A stretch of 64,000 bases of DNA from positions 3,948,010 through 4,012,009 of the forward strand of contig NZ_AP025314.1 in NCBI RefSeq assembly GCF_036492835.1. The letters run 5' to 3'. Below are positions 9,301 through 17,087 of this stretch, piece by piece. Positions within the stretch are counted from its first letter, which is position 1. Each line of letters opens with the position of its first letter. The notes beneath the pieces are model-generated. The model did no database searches. It saw only the letters and a program-made list of their open reading frames with translations, and was not told the DNA's origin. The position numbers and the translations under genes were made by a program. This DNA is from Fulvitalea axinellae (lineage in GTDB: Bacteria; Bacteroidota; Bacteroidia; Cytophagales; Cyclobacteriaceae).

Positions 9301-9670
9301 TCACACCATAAAAGGTTGCCGTGATTCCATTGGCGGAAGTTTCGATACTTCTCCACTTAACTTCAAGAATCATTATGTGGAACTCCACAAAAAAACGAGC
9401 TTCTATATTTTCTCCGACGGCTACCAAGACCAGTTTGGCGGAGTCTTCGGCAAAAAATTCATGAGCAAACAGTTTACGCAGTCACTTCTCGACATTCAGC
9501 ACTTTAGCATGAAAGAGCAGAAGTCTCTTTTACACAAAAAAATAAGTGATTGGCAAGGCAAAACCCCGCAAGTGGACGATATGCTAATTGTCGGCTTCCA
9601 GCTAGATCCTGACGAGATTCAGTTGCCGGAAGTAAAGCATATCGGCGAAGGCATTCCTATGTACCAATAA
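6353..9670 (+). CDS. Propeller sensor with Y_Y_Y domain, transmembrane helix and PP2C/SpoIIE phosphatase output
   Basis: A 1105-residue membrane signalling protein. After an N-terminal signal or anchor come about a dozen Reg_prop blades (about 50-640; recurring patterns such as DGTIWLGTNNGL and GYIWLCTQKGI). Next are a Y_Y_Y domain (about 650-745), one transmembrane helix (about 758-781), a charged coiled coil (about 785-835) and a SpoIIE/PP2C serine phosphatase. The phosphatase has its metal motifs: SGDFYWF near 870, GHGVPGAFMS, and a terminal VDDMLIVGF. In most relatives this periplasmic sensor drives a histidine kinase; here the output is protein dephosphorylation, perhaps of an anti-sigma-factor antagonist, as inferred from SpoIIE families. 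The ligand is unknown. The gene stands alone and ends at a shared hairpin. Confidence 0.92.
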   Translation: MGVFAIGLPKSRRAYFLFFALITLLSSGRKLIARSNSFHSQWPFANLQIQHFSQDDGLPTAGALSIHQSKSGYIWITTFSGLIRFDGIKMEVFNKKKLPWLNNNVFTEIFETKDGTLYFGGYNGLLIRKEGEWKLLSKESGLPGNVVSAIAQGRDGTIWLGTNNGLCFVSPNDSIVSLSTHRILSQAKIYDIAAQGSTMWVTTKKFGVFEINKNGTRRHFAKEALHKEFRHILSYPEEGRIRLSTDSGHRDLFPEGRFEDIGKADGLPGNRSKSFYHDSKGRLWVGTDTGLCIATENGYSTPLKLKGISHYQVVDITEDREGNIWVATYRNGFFYLKESQFYFLGKDHGLSGEVVYCIVPLNKSSKLIGTNNGVDILKGNQLRPFLAKDALPSGVVRDILIDSKRNIWVCTESGLARFSEDGKPLPILSENKTTCSYVRLAIEDSDGKIWLGTREGINVYDGKQFRLISKKDGLKSDYILGMMEDSKGQIWVSTQSGLSIIKDGKVTKTLTKKDGLAGDVCFRPYEDTDSIIWVGANGGLSRIDGDSIMHFSSQDGLASDEAFQIIEDNGRHFWVICNEGAYQICRDSIDALVEGRDSRIESLLLDRNLGLHGGTPNSKSYKDKKGYIWLCTQKGIAKLSLKSMSQRGIAPKVIISDLTLDDTQLSPEKDDFVKIKPYGNRLEISFTGIHFEAPQHLRFQYKLEGFDPKWQTAKSLRKAVYTHLPPGEYTFKVKAICYKGIESRGTAKIKVVKEPRFYQSLIIQLLFGLSIILLALLIYRWRLSVLRNRNAMLKTLIFEKTRELRKKSEKLEEQTADLTKMSSTLKKQNEDITAGIYYAQTIQSAILPPTEKIMERLPEFFVYFNPRDIVSGDFYWFHTTPNKTFIVAADCTGHGVPGAFMSLIGSMALDNAVIKNELSDAASILTTVDGYVRQALKQEQTRNHDGMDIAMCILDHENKKLNYAGAKRPLVYVDQDDNSQPQLHTIKGCRDSIGGSFDTSPLNFKNHYVELHKKTSFYIFSDGYQDQFGGVFGKKFMSKQFTQSLLDIQHFSMKEQKSLLHKKISDWQGKTPQVDDMLIVGFQLDPDEIQLPEVKHIGEGIPMYQ

Positions 9671-9691
9671 AGCGTTTCTGACACATACAAC

Positions 9692-9716
9692 AAAGGACGG
9701 CCAATGACCGTCCTTT
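9692..9716. terminator. Bidirectional terminator between sensor and aroA
   Basis: A 9-bp perfect stem (AAAGGACGG / CCGTCCTTT) lies between the convergent stops at 9670 and 9735. The A-rich and T-rich stem bases provide a short U tract in each direction. Confidence 0.7.
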
Positions 9717-9734
9717 AGTATTTTGCACCAAAAC

Positions 9735-10973
9735 TTAAGACAGCTCAACGCCGACCCCTTCAATATCTTCCCAAAAACTCGGGTACGATTTGGCCACCAC
9801 ACCGGGCTCCTTCACCGTAATCGTTTTTTTACTAGCCAAAACAGAAAGACACATTGCCATGCGGTGGTCGTCATAAGTATCAAAAACTAACTCGTCCTCC
9901 CACTCAGCCCAGTTTTTGTCCGATTTCAATCGCCACAAACCAACTTCGGGCTCTTCTATCGTCGCTCCGATCTTACCCAATTCGGTTTGCAAAGCGACAA
10001 TCCGATCCGTCTCCTTGATCCGAAGACTCTCCAAACCGACCATTTCGCAGTCAATTCCCGCCCCGGCACAGTAAGTGGCCACTGTTTGGGCCAAATCCGG
10101 GCAATCCGAAAAGTCGATCCTGCCGGGATTCCCAACAGGGACTTTCACCAAACAGACCCCATCTTCCTCGAAAACCGACTTTACGCCCAATTCCGACATT
10201 ATCTCCGCAATGCGGATATCGCCTTGCAAAGAGTTCTTCTTCAGCCCCAACAGTTTCAACTCGGCAACATCCGCAAGGCCGGCCCAAGCGTACCAATAGC
10301 TAGCTCCCGACCAGTCCGACTCAACCGCAAAACCAGAGGTTTTATAAGGCACGGGCTCAACTTTAATCGTGTCATCGGAAACAAAAGAAGCCTTCGCCCC
10401 GAAATCCCGCATCAAAGCCAAAGTCATTTCGATATATGGCCTGCTCCCGATCTTGCCGGTCAATCGCAATGTTAATCCACGCTCCAACACAGGCCCCACC
10501 ATCAACAGAGCCGATACATATTGGCTGGAAACATCGCCACGGATACTCAGAGTATCTGTTTTTTGCTCAAAATCACCGTCAATTTCCAGTGGCGGATATC
10601 CGTCCTCCGCTTTGTATGATAAGCTGGCGCCCAGTTCATTCAACGCGTCTACCAATGTTCCTATAGGGCGTTCACACATTCTGGGCGTTCCCGTAAGCGT
10701 GGCTTTCTGGCCTTTTACGGCCAAATAAGCGGTCAGGAAGCGCATGGTAGTGCCCGCATCGCGGACATCAAGAACATGATCTTCGCTGGATAGCAAACGG
10801 AGCATAGTCCGAGTATCGCGCGCGGCCGAGAGGTTCGTCAAAGAACCATCGCCTCCGGCCAAGGCATTTATGATTAGCGCCCTGTTACTCTCGCTCTTCG
10901 ATGCCGGCAACGGAATATCCGCAGGCCTGAGCGAAGGCGTTTTCGCAAGGGTCAATTCGATTTTATCGTTCAC
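9735..10973 (-). CDS. aroA: 3-phosphoshikimate 1-carboxyvinyltransferase (EPSP synthase)
   Basis: Sixth step of the shikimate pathway: transfers enolpyruvyl from phosphoenolpyruvate to shikimate-3-phosphate in the cytosol. The N-terminal LPASKSESNRAL holds the conserved Lys/Ser/Arg substrate contacts; DAGTTMRFLTA and the C-terminal YDDHRMAM and ETDRI motifs are typical. At 412 residues it is slightly shorter than the E. coli enzyme, as is usual for the phylum. The PEP-site segment reads DAGTTMRFL where many enzymes have GNAGTAMR, the shorter Bacteroidota form. It lies in a cluster with aroB and DAHP synthase/chorismate mutase, all leftward, but a rightward small gene interrupts, so it probably has its own promoter. 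Confidence 0.96.
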   Translation of the reverse strand: MNDKIELTLAKTPSLRPADIPLPASKSESNRALIINALAGGDGSLTNLSAARDTRTMLRLLSSEDHVLDVRDAGTTMRFLTAYLAVKGQKATLTGTPRMCERPIGTLVDALNELGASLSYKAEDGYPPLEIDGDFEQKTDTLSIRGDVSSQYVSALLMVGPVLERGLTLRLTGKIGSRPYIEMTLALMRDFGAKASFVSDDTIKVEPVPYKTSGFAVESDWSGASYWYAWAGLADVAELKLLGLKKNSLQGDIRIAEIMSELGVKSVFEEDGVCLVKVPVGNPGRIDFSDCPDLAQTVATYCAGAGIDCEMVGLESLRIKETDRIVALQTELGKIGATIEEPEVGLWRLKSDKNWAEWEDELVFDTYDDHRMAMCLSVLASKKTITVKEPGVVAKSYPSFWEDIEGVGVELS

Positions 10974-11135
10974 AAGTCAGTGGTTGAAAAGCCAAACATT
11001 TCTTACACAGCCGGGGTTCCATTCCAGTAGAGGAAAGGGACCTAACTCATACCAACTATGCGCAAGTATAAATGTCATTCAGACCGGGCCGGGCTCAGCG
11101 CCGACCTGATCAAAGAAAAATTACTACACCATCAT

Positions 11136-11354
11136 ATGGAGAAAAGAACTACCCAGTACTTGGTCGCTGGCTTGGCACTTGGCGGTATCATTGGCGCCGG
11201 TGTGGCAGCGTACTGCCATTGGAAGAAGAAATGCCGTCACTCCTGTCCGCCACCGCACCATGACCGAATGGAGCCCGAAGGTGGGGAACATTACGGAGCG
11301 GAAAGACGGGACTACGAGGAGGAACGCCACGATCGGCCCAAGAGAAGGCATTAA
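11136..11354 (+). CDS. Small membrane protein (72 aa) with charged His/Arg-rich tail
   Basis: MEKRTTQYLV is followed by one hydrophobic helix with a glycine-zipper look (AGLALGGIIGAGVAAYCHW, residues 10-28). The rest is a polar tail rich in Cys, His, Pro, Arg and Glu. I chose the ATG at 11136 because the 26 upstream in-frame residues look non-coding. A strong terminator follows 24 bases after the stop, which supports a real transcript. It runs against the flanking aroA and aroB. Small single-helix proteins of this type are common in Bacteroidota (YtxH-like), but I cannot assign a function. Confidence 0.6.
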   Translation: MEKRTTQYLVAGLALGGIIGAGVAAYCHWKKKCRHSCPPPHHDRMEPEGGEHYGAERRDYEEERHDRPKRRH

Positions 11355-11378
11355 TCCAACACCCAACATTGACTGGGG

Positions 11379-11401
11379 AGCCTGATTCTTTGAGTCAGGC
11401 T
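11379..11401 (+). terminator. Intrinsic terminator of the 72-aa membrane protein gene
   Basis: A 7-bp stem AGCCTGA / TCAGGCT is followed by ATTTTTATC on the forward strand. The reverse strand lacks a U tract, so it serves the small gene rather than aroB. Confidence 0.75.
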
Positions 11402-11405
11402 ATTT

Positions 11406-12485
11406 TTATCTTTTCACCGGCAAACCGGCGTAATACCTCAAGGCATCGAGTATCTCGGCCCTGTCCAAAGCCACGTCGAATGTGGCTTTCCCCAAAGTTT
11501 CAAGCAACGCGGCCATTACCACACCGCCCTCGTTCTTCTTATCCTGAAGAGTATTGTCGGCAATAGCTTCAAAATCCGCTTCCGGAATTTCGTGCAATCC
11601 GTACGCTTCCGTTATTTCACTAACGATATCTTCAAGCACCTCTTCTGCCAATCCCAACTTCTTCACTGAAAGATAGCTTTCGCAGATCATTCCCGCCGCA
11701 ATGGCTTCGCCATGCAACAAACGTCCGTCGGGACTATCCAAATAGAAGGTTTCGATAGCGTGACCGATCGTATGTCCAAAGTTCAGGATCTTTCTTAATC
11801 CTTTTTCTGTTGGGTCCGAGGTCACCACTTTGCTTTTGATCGCAACGGAATGCTCGACTACTGTCGCCCAATCGGCGGTTTTTAAATCCAGACTTTTCAG
11901 TTCCTCCCAATGACTGGCGTCCGCAATCAAAGCGTGCTTCAGTATTTCGGCGTAGCCGGAACGGATTTCACGAAAAGGTAAAGTCTTCAGAAATTCAGAA
12001 GAGATAAGAACGGCTTGGGGTTTTTGGAAAACACCGATATGGTTTTTGAATCCTTCAAAATCGATCCCCAACTTTCCACCAACACTGGCGTCTACTTGCG
12101 AAAGCAAAGTCGTGGGCAGGTTAACGAAATCAATTCCGCGTTTATATGTCGCAGCACAAAAACCGCCCATATCACCAATCACTCCACCGCCTAGGTTCAC
12201 GACCAATGCTTTTCTATCAAAAGCCTCGTCGGTAAGCGCGCGCCAGATATCGGTACAAGTAGAAAGGTTCTTGTTTTCTTCCCCGCTTTGGATTTTCACC
12301 AAAACATGAGATGGCAAGGCGCCTTTCACCAAAGGGTAACAGTCCCTTTCGGTGTTTTCGTCCACCACCAAGGCCACTTTTGTGTACTTCCGCCCATCCA
12401 AAAACGCTCTCAGCGCCACTGAAGGGTTATCAACAATCCTTACGTTATCAGGTAACATAATCTCGGAATTTGTCTGTTGAGTCAT
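11406..12485 (-). CDS. aroB: 3-dehydroquinate synthase
   Basis: Second step of the shikimate pathway: converts DAHP to 3-dehydroquinate, using NAD and a divalent metal. The 359-residue product has the GGGVIGDMGGF nucleotide motif, TYKRGIDFVNLPTTLLSQVDASVGGK, and the metal-binding His pair in NFGHTIGHAIE with LLHGEAIAAG. An in-frame ATG at 12611 would add 42 residues, but that extension overlaps the neighbouring gene's coding end and is unlike the family, so I start at 12485. The ATG sits 13 bases after a strong hairpin, listed separately, which could tune expression. It is leftward and follows the DAHP synthase/chorismate mutase gene. Confidence 0.96.
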   Translation of the reverse strand: MTQQTNSEIMLPDNVRIVDNPSVALRAFLDGRKYTKVALVVDENTERDCYPLVKGALPSHVLVKIQSGEENKNLSTCTDIWRALTDEAFDRKALVVNLGGGVIGDMGGFCAATYKRGIDFVNLPTTLLSQVDASVGGKLGIDFEGFKNHIGVFQKPQAVLISSEFLKTLPFREIRSGYAEILKHALIADASHWEELKSLDLKTADWATVVEHSVAIKSKVVTSDPTEKGLRKILNFGHTIGHAIETFYLDSPDGRLLHGEAIAAGMICESYLSVKKLGLAEEVLEDIVSEITEAYGLHEIPEADFEAIADNTLQDKKNEGGVVMAALLETLGKATFDVALDRAEILDALRYYAGLPVKR

Positions 12486-12498
12486 ATATACGGGAAAA

Positions 12499-12518
12499 CC
12501 CCGTGCCATTTCACGGGG
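12499..12518 (-). terminator. Hairpin with U tract directly ahead of aroB (terminator or attenuator)
   Basis: On the reverse strand CCCCGTG-AAATGG-CACGGGG is followed by TTTTCCCG, then the aroB ATG 13 bases on. It lies 34 bases after the DAHP synthase/chorismate mutase stop. It could end that transcript, partly reading through to aroB, or hide the aroB start. Confidence 0.65.
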
Positions 12519-12552
12519 CTTCCTGTATTTCACAAATATGTCGTGGACTGGA

Positions 12553-13647
12553 TTAAACTCCCGCCTCTTTCTTTTCCAAAATATCCATCTGACGACGTAC
12601 GGCGGCCTCATGGATATGCGTAAACACTTCGAACATCATGTCCTGGTTCAAGCCAAGTTCTTTGGCCCAATCCGAACGCGTCTTGAGGATCTCGTCCCAA
12701 CGGCGCATCTGGAAAACGGTCACGTTATTGTCGCGCTTGTAGTTTCCGATTTTATCCACCACTTTCATACGCTCGGCAAGCGTATCGAAAAGTTCGCGGT
12801 CAAGCTGGTCAATCTGCTCGCGAAGCTCAGTAAGTTGAGAGTTGAACTCTACGTTTCCAGAGCTAGCGGTAGGAATGCTAAGTCCTTCGACAATCTCCGA
12901 AAGAACGTCGGGCGTAACCTGCTGTTTAGCGTCACTCCAAGCGTTAGCCGGGTCGCGGTGCGACTCGATCATCAGTCCGTCGAAATCGAGGTCCATAGCC
13001 TTTTGGCTCAACTCAGCGATAAGGGCGCTGTCGCCGGCAATGTGGCTAGGGTCGCAAATCATCGGCAACTCAGGATACTCGCGCTTGAGTTCCAACGCAA
13101 GGTGCCAAGACGGGATATTACGGAAACGGGTCTTCTTATGCGAAGAGAACCCGCGGTGAATAGCTCCAATTTTAGTAATTCCCGCACCTGCGATACGCTC
13201 CATCGCGCCAATCCACAATGCGAGATCTGGGTTAATCGGGTTTTTGACCAACACAGGAACATCCACTCCGCGCAGGGCATCGGCAATATCCTGCATGGTA
13301 AACGGGTTCACTGATGAGCGGGCACCTACCCAAAGAACATCGATTTTGGCTTCCAAAGCCTGCTCCACGTGCTGGGCCGTGGCTACTTCCACTGCGAACT
13401 TCACGTCCTCGGGAACTTGGGTGCGGATATTATTGATCCAACCCAAAGCGTCTTTCCCAATTCCTTCAAAAGTTCCGGGGCGAGTTCTCGGCTTCCACAC
13501 GCCCGCGCGGATAGTTTTTACTCCTTTTTCAACTAAGGCGAGGGCTGTCTCTGTGAGTTGCTCCTCGGTTTCGGCACTGCATGGGCCCGAAATCACCCAG
13601 GGTTTGTCCTCGGCGACACCCCAGTTTTTTAACGGTTCGATCTGCAT
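12553..13647 (-). CDS. Bifunctional DAHP synthase / chorismate mutase
   Basis: Two enzymes of aromatic amino acid synthesis in one chain. Residues 1-265 form a KDPG-family (type I-beta-like) DAHP synthase, with WVISGPCSAETEEQ, AGVWKPRTRPGTFEG, VKNPINPDL, HRGFS and CDPSHIAG lining the barrel. Residues about 270-350 are an AroQ-class helical chorismate mutase (LREQIDQLDRELFDTLAERM ... IGNYK). The 364-residue mutase-C-terminal order is the common Bacteroidota fusion, in which the mutase is thought to mediate feedback inhibition. It diverges from the proline dehydrogenase gene and leads into aroB, so first and second committed steps are adjacent. Confidence 0.95.
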   Translation of the reverse strand: MQIEPLKNWGVAEDKPWVISGPCSAETEEQLTETALALVEKGVKTIRAGVWKPRTRPGTFEGIGKDALGWINNIRTQVPEDVKFAVEVATAQHVEQALEAKIDVLWVGARSSVNPFTMQDIADALRGVDVPVLVKNPINPDLALWIGAMERIAGAGITKIGAIHRGFSSHKKTRFRNIPSWHLALELKREYPELPMICDPSHIAGDSALIAELSQKAMDLDFDGLMIESHRDPANAWSDAKQQVTPDVLSEIVEGLSIPTASSGNVEFNSQLTELREQIDQLDRELFDTLAERMKVVDKIGNYKRDNNVTVFQMRRWDEILKTRSDWAKELGLNQDMMFEVFTHIHEAAVRRQMDILEKKEAGV

Positions 13648-13779
13648 GGTACTATGGTAAATTGATAAAATTTCACTAGATTAGGTTAGCTGGAAAGTTA
13701 TCTTCGCCCAGTAACTCAGCGACAAACCCTGTTCGTTCACCCACCGGACAGACACATCTAACAACTTAACCTAAAACCT

Positions 13780-14964
13780 ATGAATCAACTGGCGATCATG
13801 AACTTCGAAAATACTAAAATTGCTTTTTCCCCCAAATCAAATAACGATTTAAAGCAAGCCTATTTCCTGTTTTCATCCATGAAAAGCCCTTCATTGGTGA
13901 AATTCGGTACTTCTTGCATCAATTTGGCGCTGAAATTACACCTTCCTATCGAAGGGATAATTCGTAAAACGCTATTCCGCCAATTCTGTGGCGGCGTTTC
14001 CATCACTGACAGCCAGTCCACTATCGAGACTTTGGGCAAGTTTGGCGTTGGGACAATACTGGATTACTCGGTCGAAGGTGCGGACAGCAAGGAAAGTCAT
14101 AAGCATACAGTCGAAGAAGTTCTCCGGACGATTGCCCTCGCTAAGGACAACGACCACATGCCGTTTTGCGTATTCAAACCAACCGGAATCGGTTCGGCCA
14201 CTTTGATGGAAAAGATCCAGCTCAAAGAGCCCTTAACCGAGGCGGAGCGGGAAGAATTCCAAGAAATCCGGAACAACTTCGACAGAATTTGCACCAAAGC
14301 CCATGATAACGACGTCAGGCTGTTTATCGATGCGGAAGACAGCTGGTATCAGGAACCTATCGACATGTTGGTGTATGAGATGATGGAGAAACACAACCGG
14401 AAAAAAGCCATCGTTTTCAATACTTTCCAAATGTACCGCACAAATATGTTGGAAAGGTTGTCTGAAGCCGTATCCAAAGCTGAAAAAGACGGATACTACT
14501 TCGGGGCGAAGCTGGTGCGAGGCGCTTATATGGAAAAAGAAAGGGAACGCGCCGAAGAAAAAGGTTATGCGGACCCGATTATGCCAAACCACGAAGCCAC
14601 CAACAAACAATTTGACGACGGTATTCGCTTGTGCTTTGAACACAGGGATTTCGTTTCGGTCGCTTGTTGTTCGCATAATGAATCGAGCAATAAGTTACTC
14701 GCTGGGCTTATCGAGGAAAACGATCTCTCGCAAACCGACCCTCGATTCTACTTCGCTCAGCTTTATGGCATGAGTGATCATATTTCATATAATTTGGCTG
14801 AAGCGGGCTTTAATGTAGCCAAATACGTTCCTTATGGTCCAGTAAGAGAAACAATGCCATACCTTTTCAGGAGAGCGGAGGAAAACACTTCCGTAGCCGG
14901 ACAGACGGGCAGAGAATTAAAGTTGATTCAGCAAGAACTGAAAAGACGGAAAAACGAAAAATAA
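13780..14964 (+). CDS. Proline dehydrogenase (FAD-dependent)
   Basis: Oxidises proline to pyrroline-5-carboxylate, passing electrons from FAD to quinone, the first step of proline catabolism. The PRODH barrel fills most of the 394 residues. Markers include DAEDSWYQ, FNTFQMYR, GAKLVRGAYMEKER and the C-terminal QLYGMSDHISYNLA with YVPYGPVRETMPYLFRRAEEN, which contribute the flavin and substrate sites. There is no P5C dehydrogenase domain, so it is the monofunctional form typical of Bacteroidota and Gram-positives. The second enzyme must be encoded elsewhere. It is monocistronic, divergent from the aromatic operon, with a strong terminator. Confidence 0.95.
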   Translation: MNQLAIMNFENTKIAFSPKSNNDLKQAYFLFSSMKSPSLVKFGTSCINLALKLHLPIEGIIRKTLFRQFCGGVSITDSQSTIETLGKFGVGTILDYSVEGADSKESHKHTVEEVLRTIALAKDNDHMPFCVFKPTGIGSATLMEKIQLKEPLTEAEREEFQEIRNNFDRICTKAHDNDVRLFIDAEDSWYQEPIDMLVYEMMEKHNRKKAIVFNTFQMYRTNMLERLSEAVSKAEKDGYYFGAKLVRGAYMEKERERAEEKGYADPIMPNHEATNKQFDDGIRLCFEHRDFVSVACCSHNESSNKLLAGLIEENDLSQTDPRFYFAQLYGMSDHISYNLAEAGFNVAKYVPYGPVRETMPYLFRRAEENTSVAGQTGRELKLIQQELKRRKNEK

Positions 14965-14975
14965 AAGTGACTGAA

Positions 14976-15000
14976 AAATGGGGACCTAGCGTCCCCATTT
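14976..15000. terminator. Bidirectional terminator after proline dehydrogenase
   Basis: A 10-bp perfect stem (AAATGGGGAC / GTCCCCATTT) with a 5-base loop lies between convergent stops at 14964 and 15032. U tracts exist on both strands. Confidence 0.85.
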
Positions 15001-15031
15001 TTATTCCAGCACAAACCACACTCTCCCTTCC

Positions 15032-15973
15032 TTATTCTGACATCCCCTCCAATCTGTACATAATTGTGGTTCGTCCAGCTGTGGTTCCCGAGATTTCGTC
15101 CACCAACAACAGCCCAATTCGTCCGTCAGACAAACGAACCGCCAGCACCGGCTTACTTTCTTCCTGCAATTGATTAACGGCAGCTAAGTCAGGGTTATAA
15201 TCTTTTGACCTAAAAAGCTCTCTCAAGCCTTGAGTTGTCGTCACATTATCAAAATCGGCTTGGCTTAGATCGGTTCTTACAAACCTTGTTTCCTTTCGTG
15301 TCGCCCAATTTTGTGTGCCCTGCTCGATTTCTCCGCTTGTTGCCGTTCCCCAATCCGGAGAAAATACCGTTGCCTTATTATTTATCGACTCTGTATAAAC
15401 ATAACCCAAATCCGACTTATCGGCCTCGACCGCATCAAATCGATAACGGATAAGGTTACCCGGGGCAAAGAAAACGTAACTGGGATCCGAGAGGTTTTGC
15501 GAAGCCGAACCTAACACAAACTGCCCTGTCCTGAGTTCCGGATATTCCGTAACATCAAATACAAGAATAGTCGATGCGGTATTATCATCTGAATTCTGGG
15601 CGAACAACCTGATTGTGGTCCGATAGGTCAACTTTCCCAATTCAGCGTCATGAGTTGAATTCTGTAAAAATGCTTCGATCTCAGAAGGGTCCGTTAGCGG
15701 AAAGTGAAAATTACCGATACTCAAGTTCGTCGTCACCTCCTCATGCCCTCCATCGGGTTTAGGTATCAGCTCCGTTTTTGTTAATTCTATTCTGTTAATC
15801 TTGCGCCCTATAAGCCCTACTTGTATCGTTATATCTTCATCGGGAAGCACCTTTACCGTTCCTCCTTTCCCGTTATACAGCAAAGTGACCATTGGAGCGT
15901 TCTCCTCATCATTATCGGTACAGGCCACCGACATCAGGAGCAATATTATCCAGAATAAATTCAGCCGTCGCAT
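15032..15973 (-). CDS. Uncharacterised lipoprotein (313 aa)
   Basis: The start at 15973 gives MRRLNLFWIILLLMSVAC, a lipoprotein signal with Cys18, followed by an acidic linker (TDNDEENAP). The body looks beta-rich with no motif I can assign. It resembles the DUF4302/DUF4843-like surface lipoproteins of the phylum only in general style. It lies just downstream of the DUF2165 gene on the same strand (47-base gap), so co-transcription is likely. Envelope location is well supported; function is unknown. Confidence 0.75.
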   Translation of the reverse strand: MRRLNLFWIILLLMSVACTDNDEENAPMVTLLYNGKGGTVKVLPDEDITIQVGLIGRKINRIELTKTELIPKPDGGHEEVTTNLSIGNFHFPLTDPSEIEAFLQNSTHDAELGKLTYRTTIRLFAQNSDDNTASTILVFDVTEYPELRTGQFVLGSASQNLSDPSYVFFAPGNLIRYRFDAVEADKSDLGYVYTESINNKATVFSPDWGTATSGEIEQGTQNWATRKETRFVRTDLSQADFDNVTTTQGLRELFRSKDYNPDLAAVNQLQEESKPVLAVRLSDGRIGLLLVDEISGTTAGRTTIMYRLEGMSE

Positions 15974-16020
15974 ACAGTATTGATTTTTACTTAATGCAAC
16001 ACGCAATTCCTTACATGGTT

Positions 16021-16500
16021 TCAGATACGTTTATCGGGAATTTTGAGAGCCACAGCCGTAAGCAACGCTGTCGTTAAGTTCCACATCGCCACCTGCCTTG
16101 CGTCCCATCCCTTGGCTCTCCACATCTGAAAATACTCTCCGCCAACCACATAAAAACAGACAAAAAAGAGAAAAATGACAACCAACAGTCCGTAACCGGC
16201 TATTTGACGACCTCGGGAATCATCTTTCCGAATATTTAAAAACATTAGGAAACTCCCTGCCGTACACAGAATAGCTGACGCAAATTCCAATATGATTATC
16301 GATATATATGCTATTTTCTGAAAACTCTCATTTAGGATCGCCCGTGTCTTATATCCCTCGCCTTCCACCAGGTCCATACTTAGTATATGCTTGATGTATT
16401 CCCAGTTCACTTCAGGGTCGGCAACATTACCTATCGACACTAACCACATCTGTAAGGCAATACCCAAAACCATTACCAATTTAATCAACCTGAATTCCAT
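16021..16500 (-). CDS. DUF2165-like small integral membrane protein
   Basis: The 159-residue product from the ATG at 16500 has four hydrophobic helices (about 5-25, 60-85, 98-120, 135-155). The loop after helix 1 reads NVADPEVNWEYIKHILSMD, resembling the N-x-x-D ... HVLSMD signature of DUF2165 proteins; a Trp-rich turn (EYFQMWRAKGWD) before the last helix also fits. The biochemical role of this family is not known. It probably forms a two-gene unit with the lipoprotein downstream. Confidence 0.7.
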   Translation of the reverse strand: MEFRLIKLVMVLGIALQMWLVSIGNVADPEVNWEYIKHILSMDLVEGEGYKTRAILNESFQKIAYISIIILEFASAILCTAGSFLMFLNIRKDDSRGRQIAGYGLLVVIFLFFVCFYVVGGEYFQMWRAKGWDARQVAMWNLTTALLTAVALKIPDKRI

Positions 16501-16561
16501 ACGCTCACGTGTAGTATATATAAGCTTCAAGCTGATTCAGACAAAAAAGTTATAAACGAAA

Positions 16562-16588
16562 AAAGCCTGACCGAGTAGGTCAGGCTTT
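16562..16588 (-). terminator. Intrinsic terminator of the exbB-exbD operon
   Basis: An 11-bp perfect stem (AAAGCCTGACC / GGTCAGGCTTT) with a 5-base loop is followed on the reverse strand by a U-rich run. It lies 23 bases after the last exbD stop. Confidence 0.85.
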
Positions 16589-16611
16589 GAATTTTTATCA
16601 GAAAGTTATTC

Positions 16612-17073
16612 TTAAAGACTAACCTTCTTTGTAGAAGCGTAAAGTACCTTGAGGGCACTCGCTTTCTTGAGTTCTTCCTGCACATCACTGATGATACCCA
16701 TCTTAGCGTCCGAGTCAACTTTCATTGACATTGTGATCCTGTTACGGTCCACTTCAGGAAGCTTATCCTTCTCAGTGTTAACGTACTGAACGATAGCCTC
16801 AGGCTCCATCAATACGTCGTTGAGCTGGATTTTCGGCTCGCTACCATACTTATCTTGGTCTTTAGGCGAACCGATATAGATGTAACTTACCAGTGATTTC
16901 TTCTCAATCTTGCTAAGCTCAGTGGCTTGTGGCAAGCGCTGGTTTACCAAGATATCGTCAGTACGCATCACGGTTGTAACCATGAAGAAGAACAAAAGCA
17001 TGAAGATAATGTCAGGCAAGGCCGAAGTCGGAATTTCCTGACTAGCACTAGTTTTCTTCTTAAACTTTGACAT
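16612..17073 (-). CDS. exbD: ExbD/TolR-family biopolymer transport protein (second copy)
   Basis: A single N-terminal helix carries the essential proton-conducting Asp (PDIIFMLLFFFMVTT, Asp21). A periplasmic domain follows, longer than in E. coli ExbD (153 residues). With ExbB it would form the motor that couples proton flow to TonB-dependent uptake or envelope functions. It lies 14 bases after the first exbD. Bacteroidota often carry two different ExbD proteins per ExbB; which TonB they serve is unknown because no tonB lies in the cluster. Confidence 0.92.
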   Translation of the reverse strand: MSKFKKKTSASQEIPTSALPDIIFMLLFFFMVTTVMRTDDILVNQRLPQATELSKIEKKSLVSYIYIGSPKDQDKYGSEPKIQLNDVLMEPEAIVQYVNTEKDKLPEVDRNRITMSMKVDSDAKMGIISDVQEELKKASALKVLYASTKKVSL

Positions 17074-17087
17074 TTGCTCTCCTCTTT

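Noticed and set aside
12486..12611. 42-residue N-terminal extension of AroB
   Set aside because: It overlaps the end of the upstream gene, spans the hairpin and has no similarity to dehydroquinate synthases.
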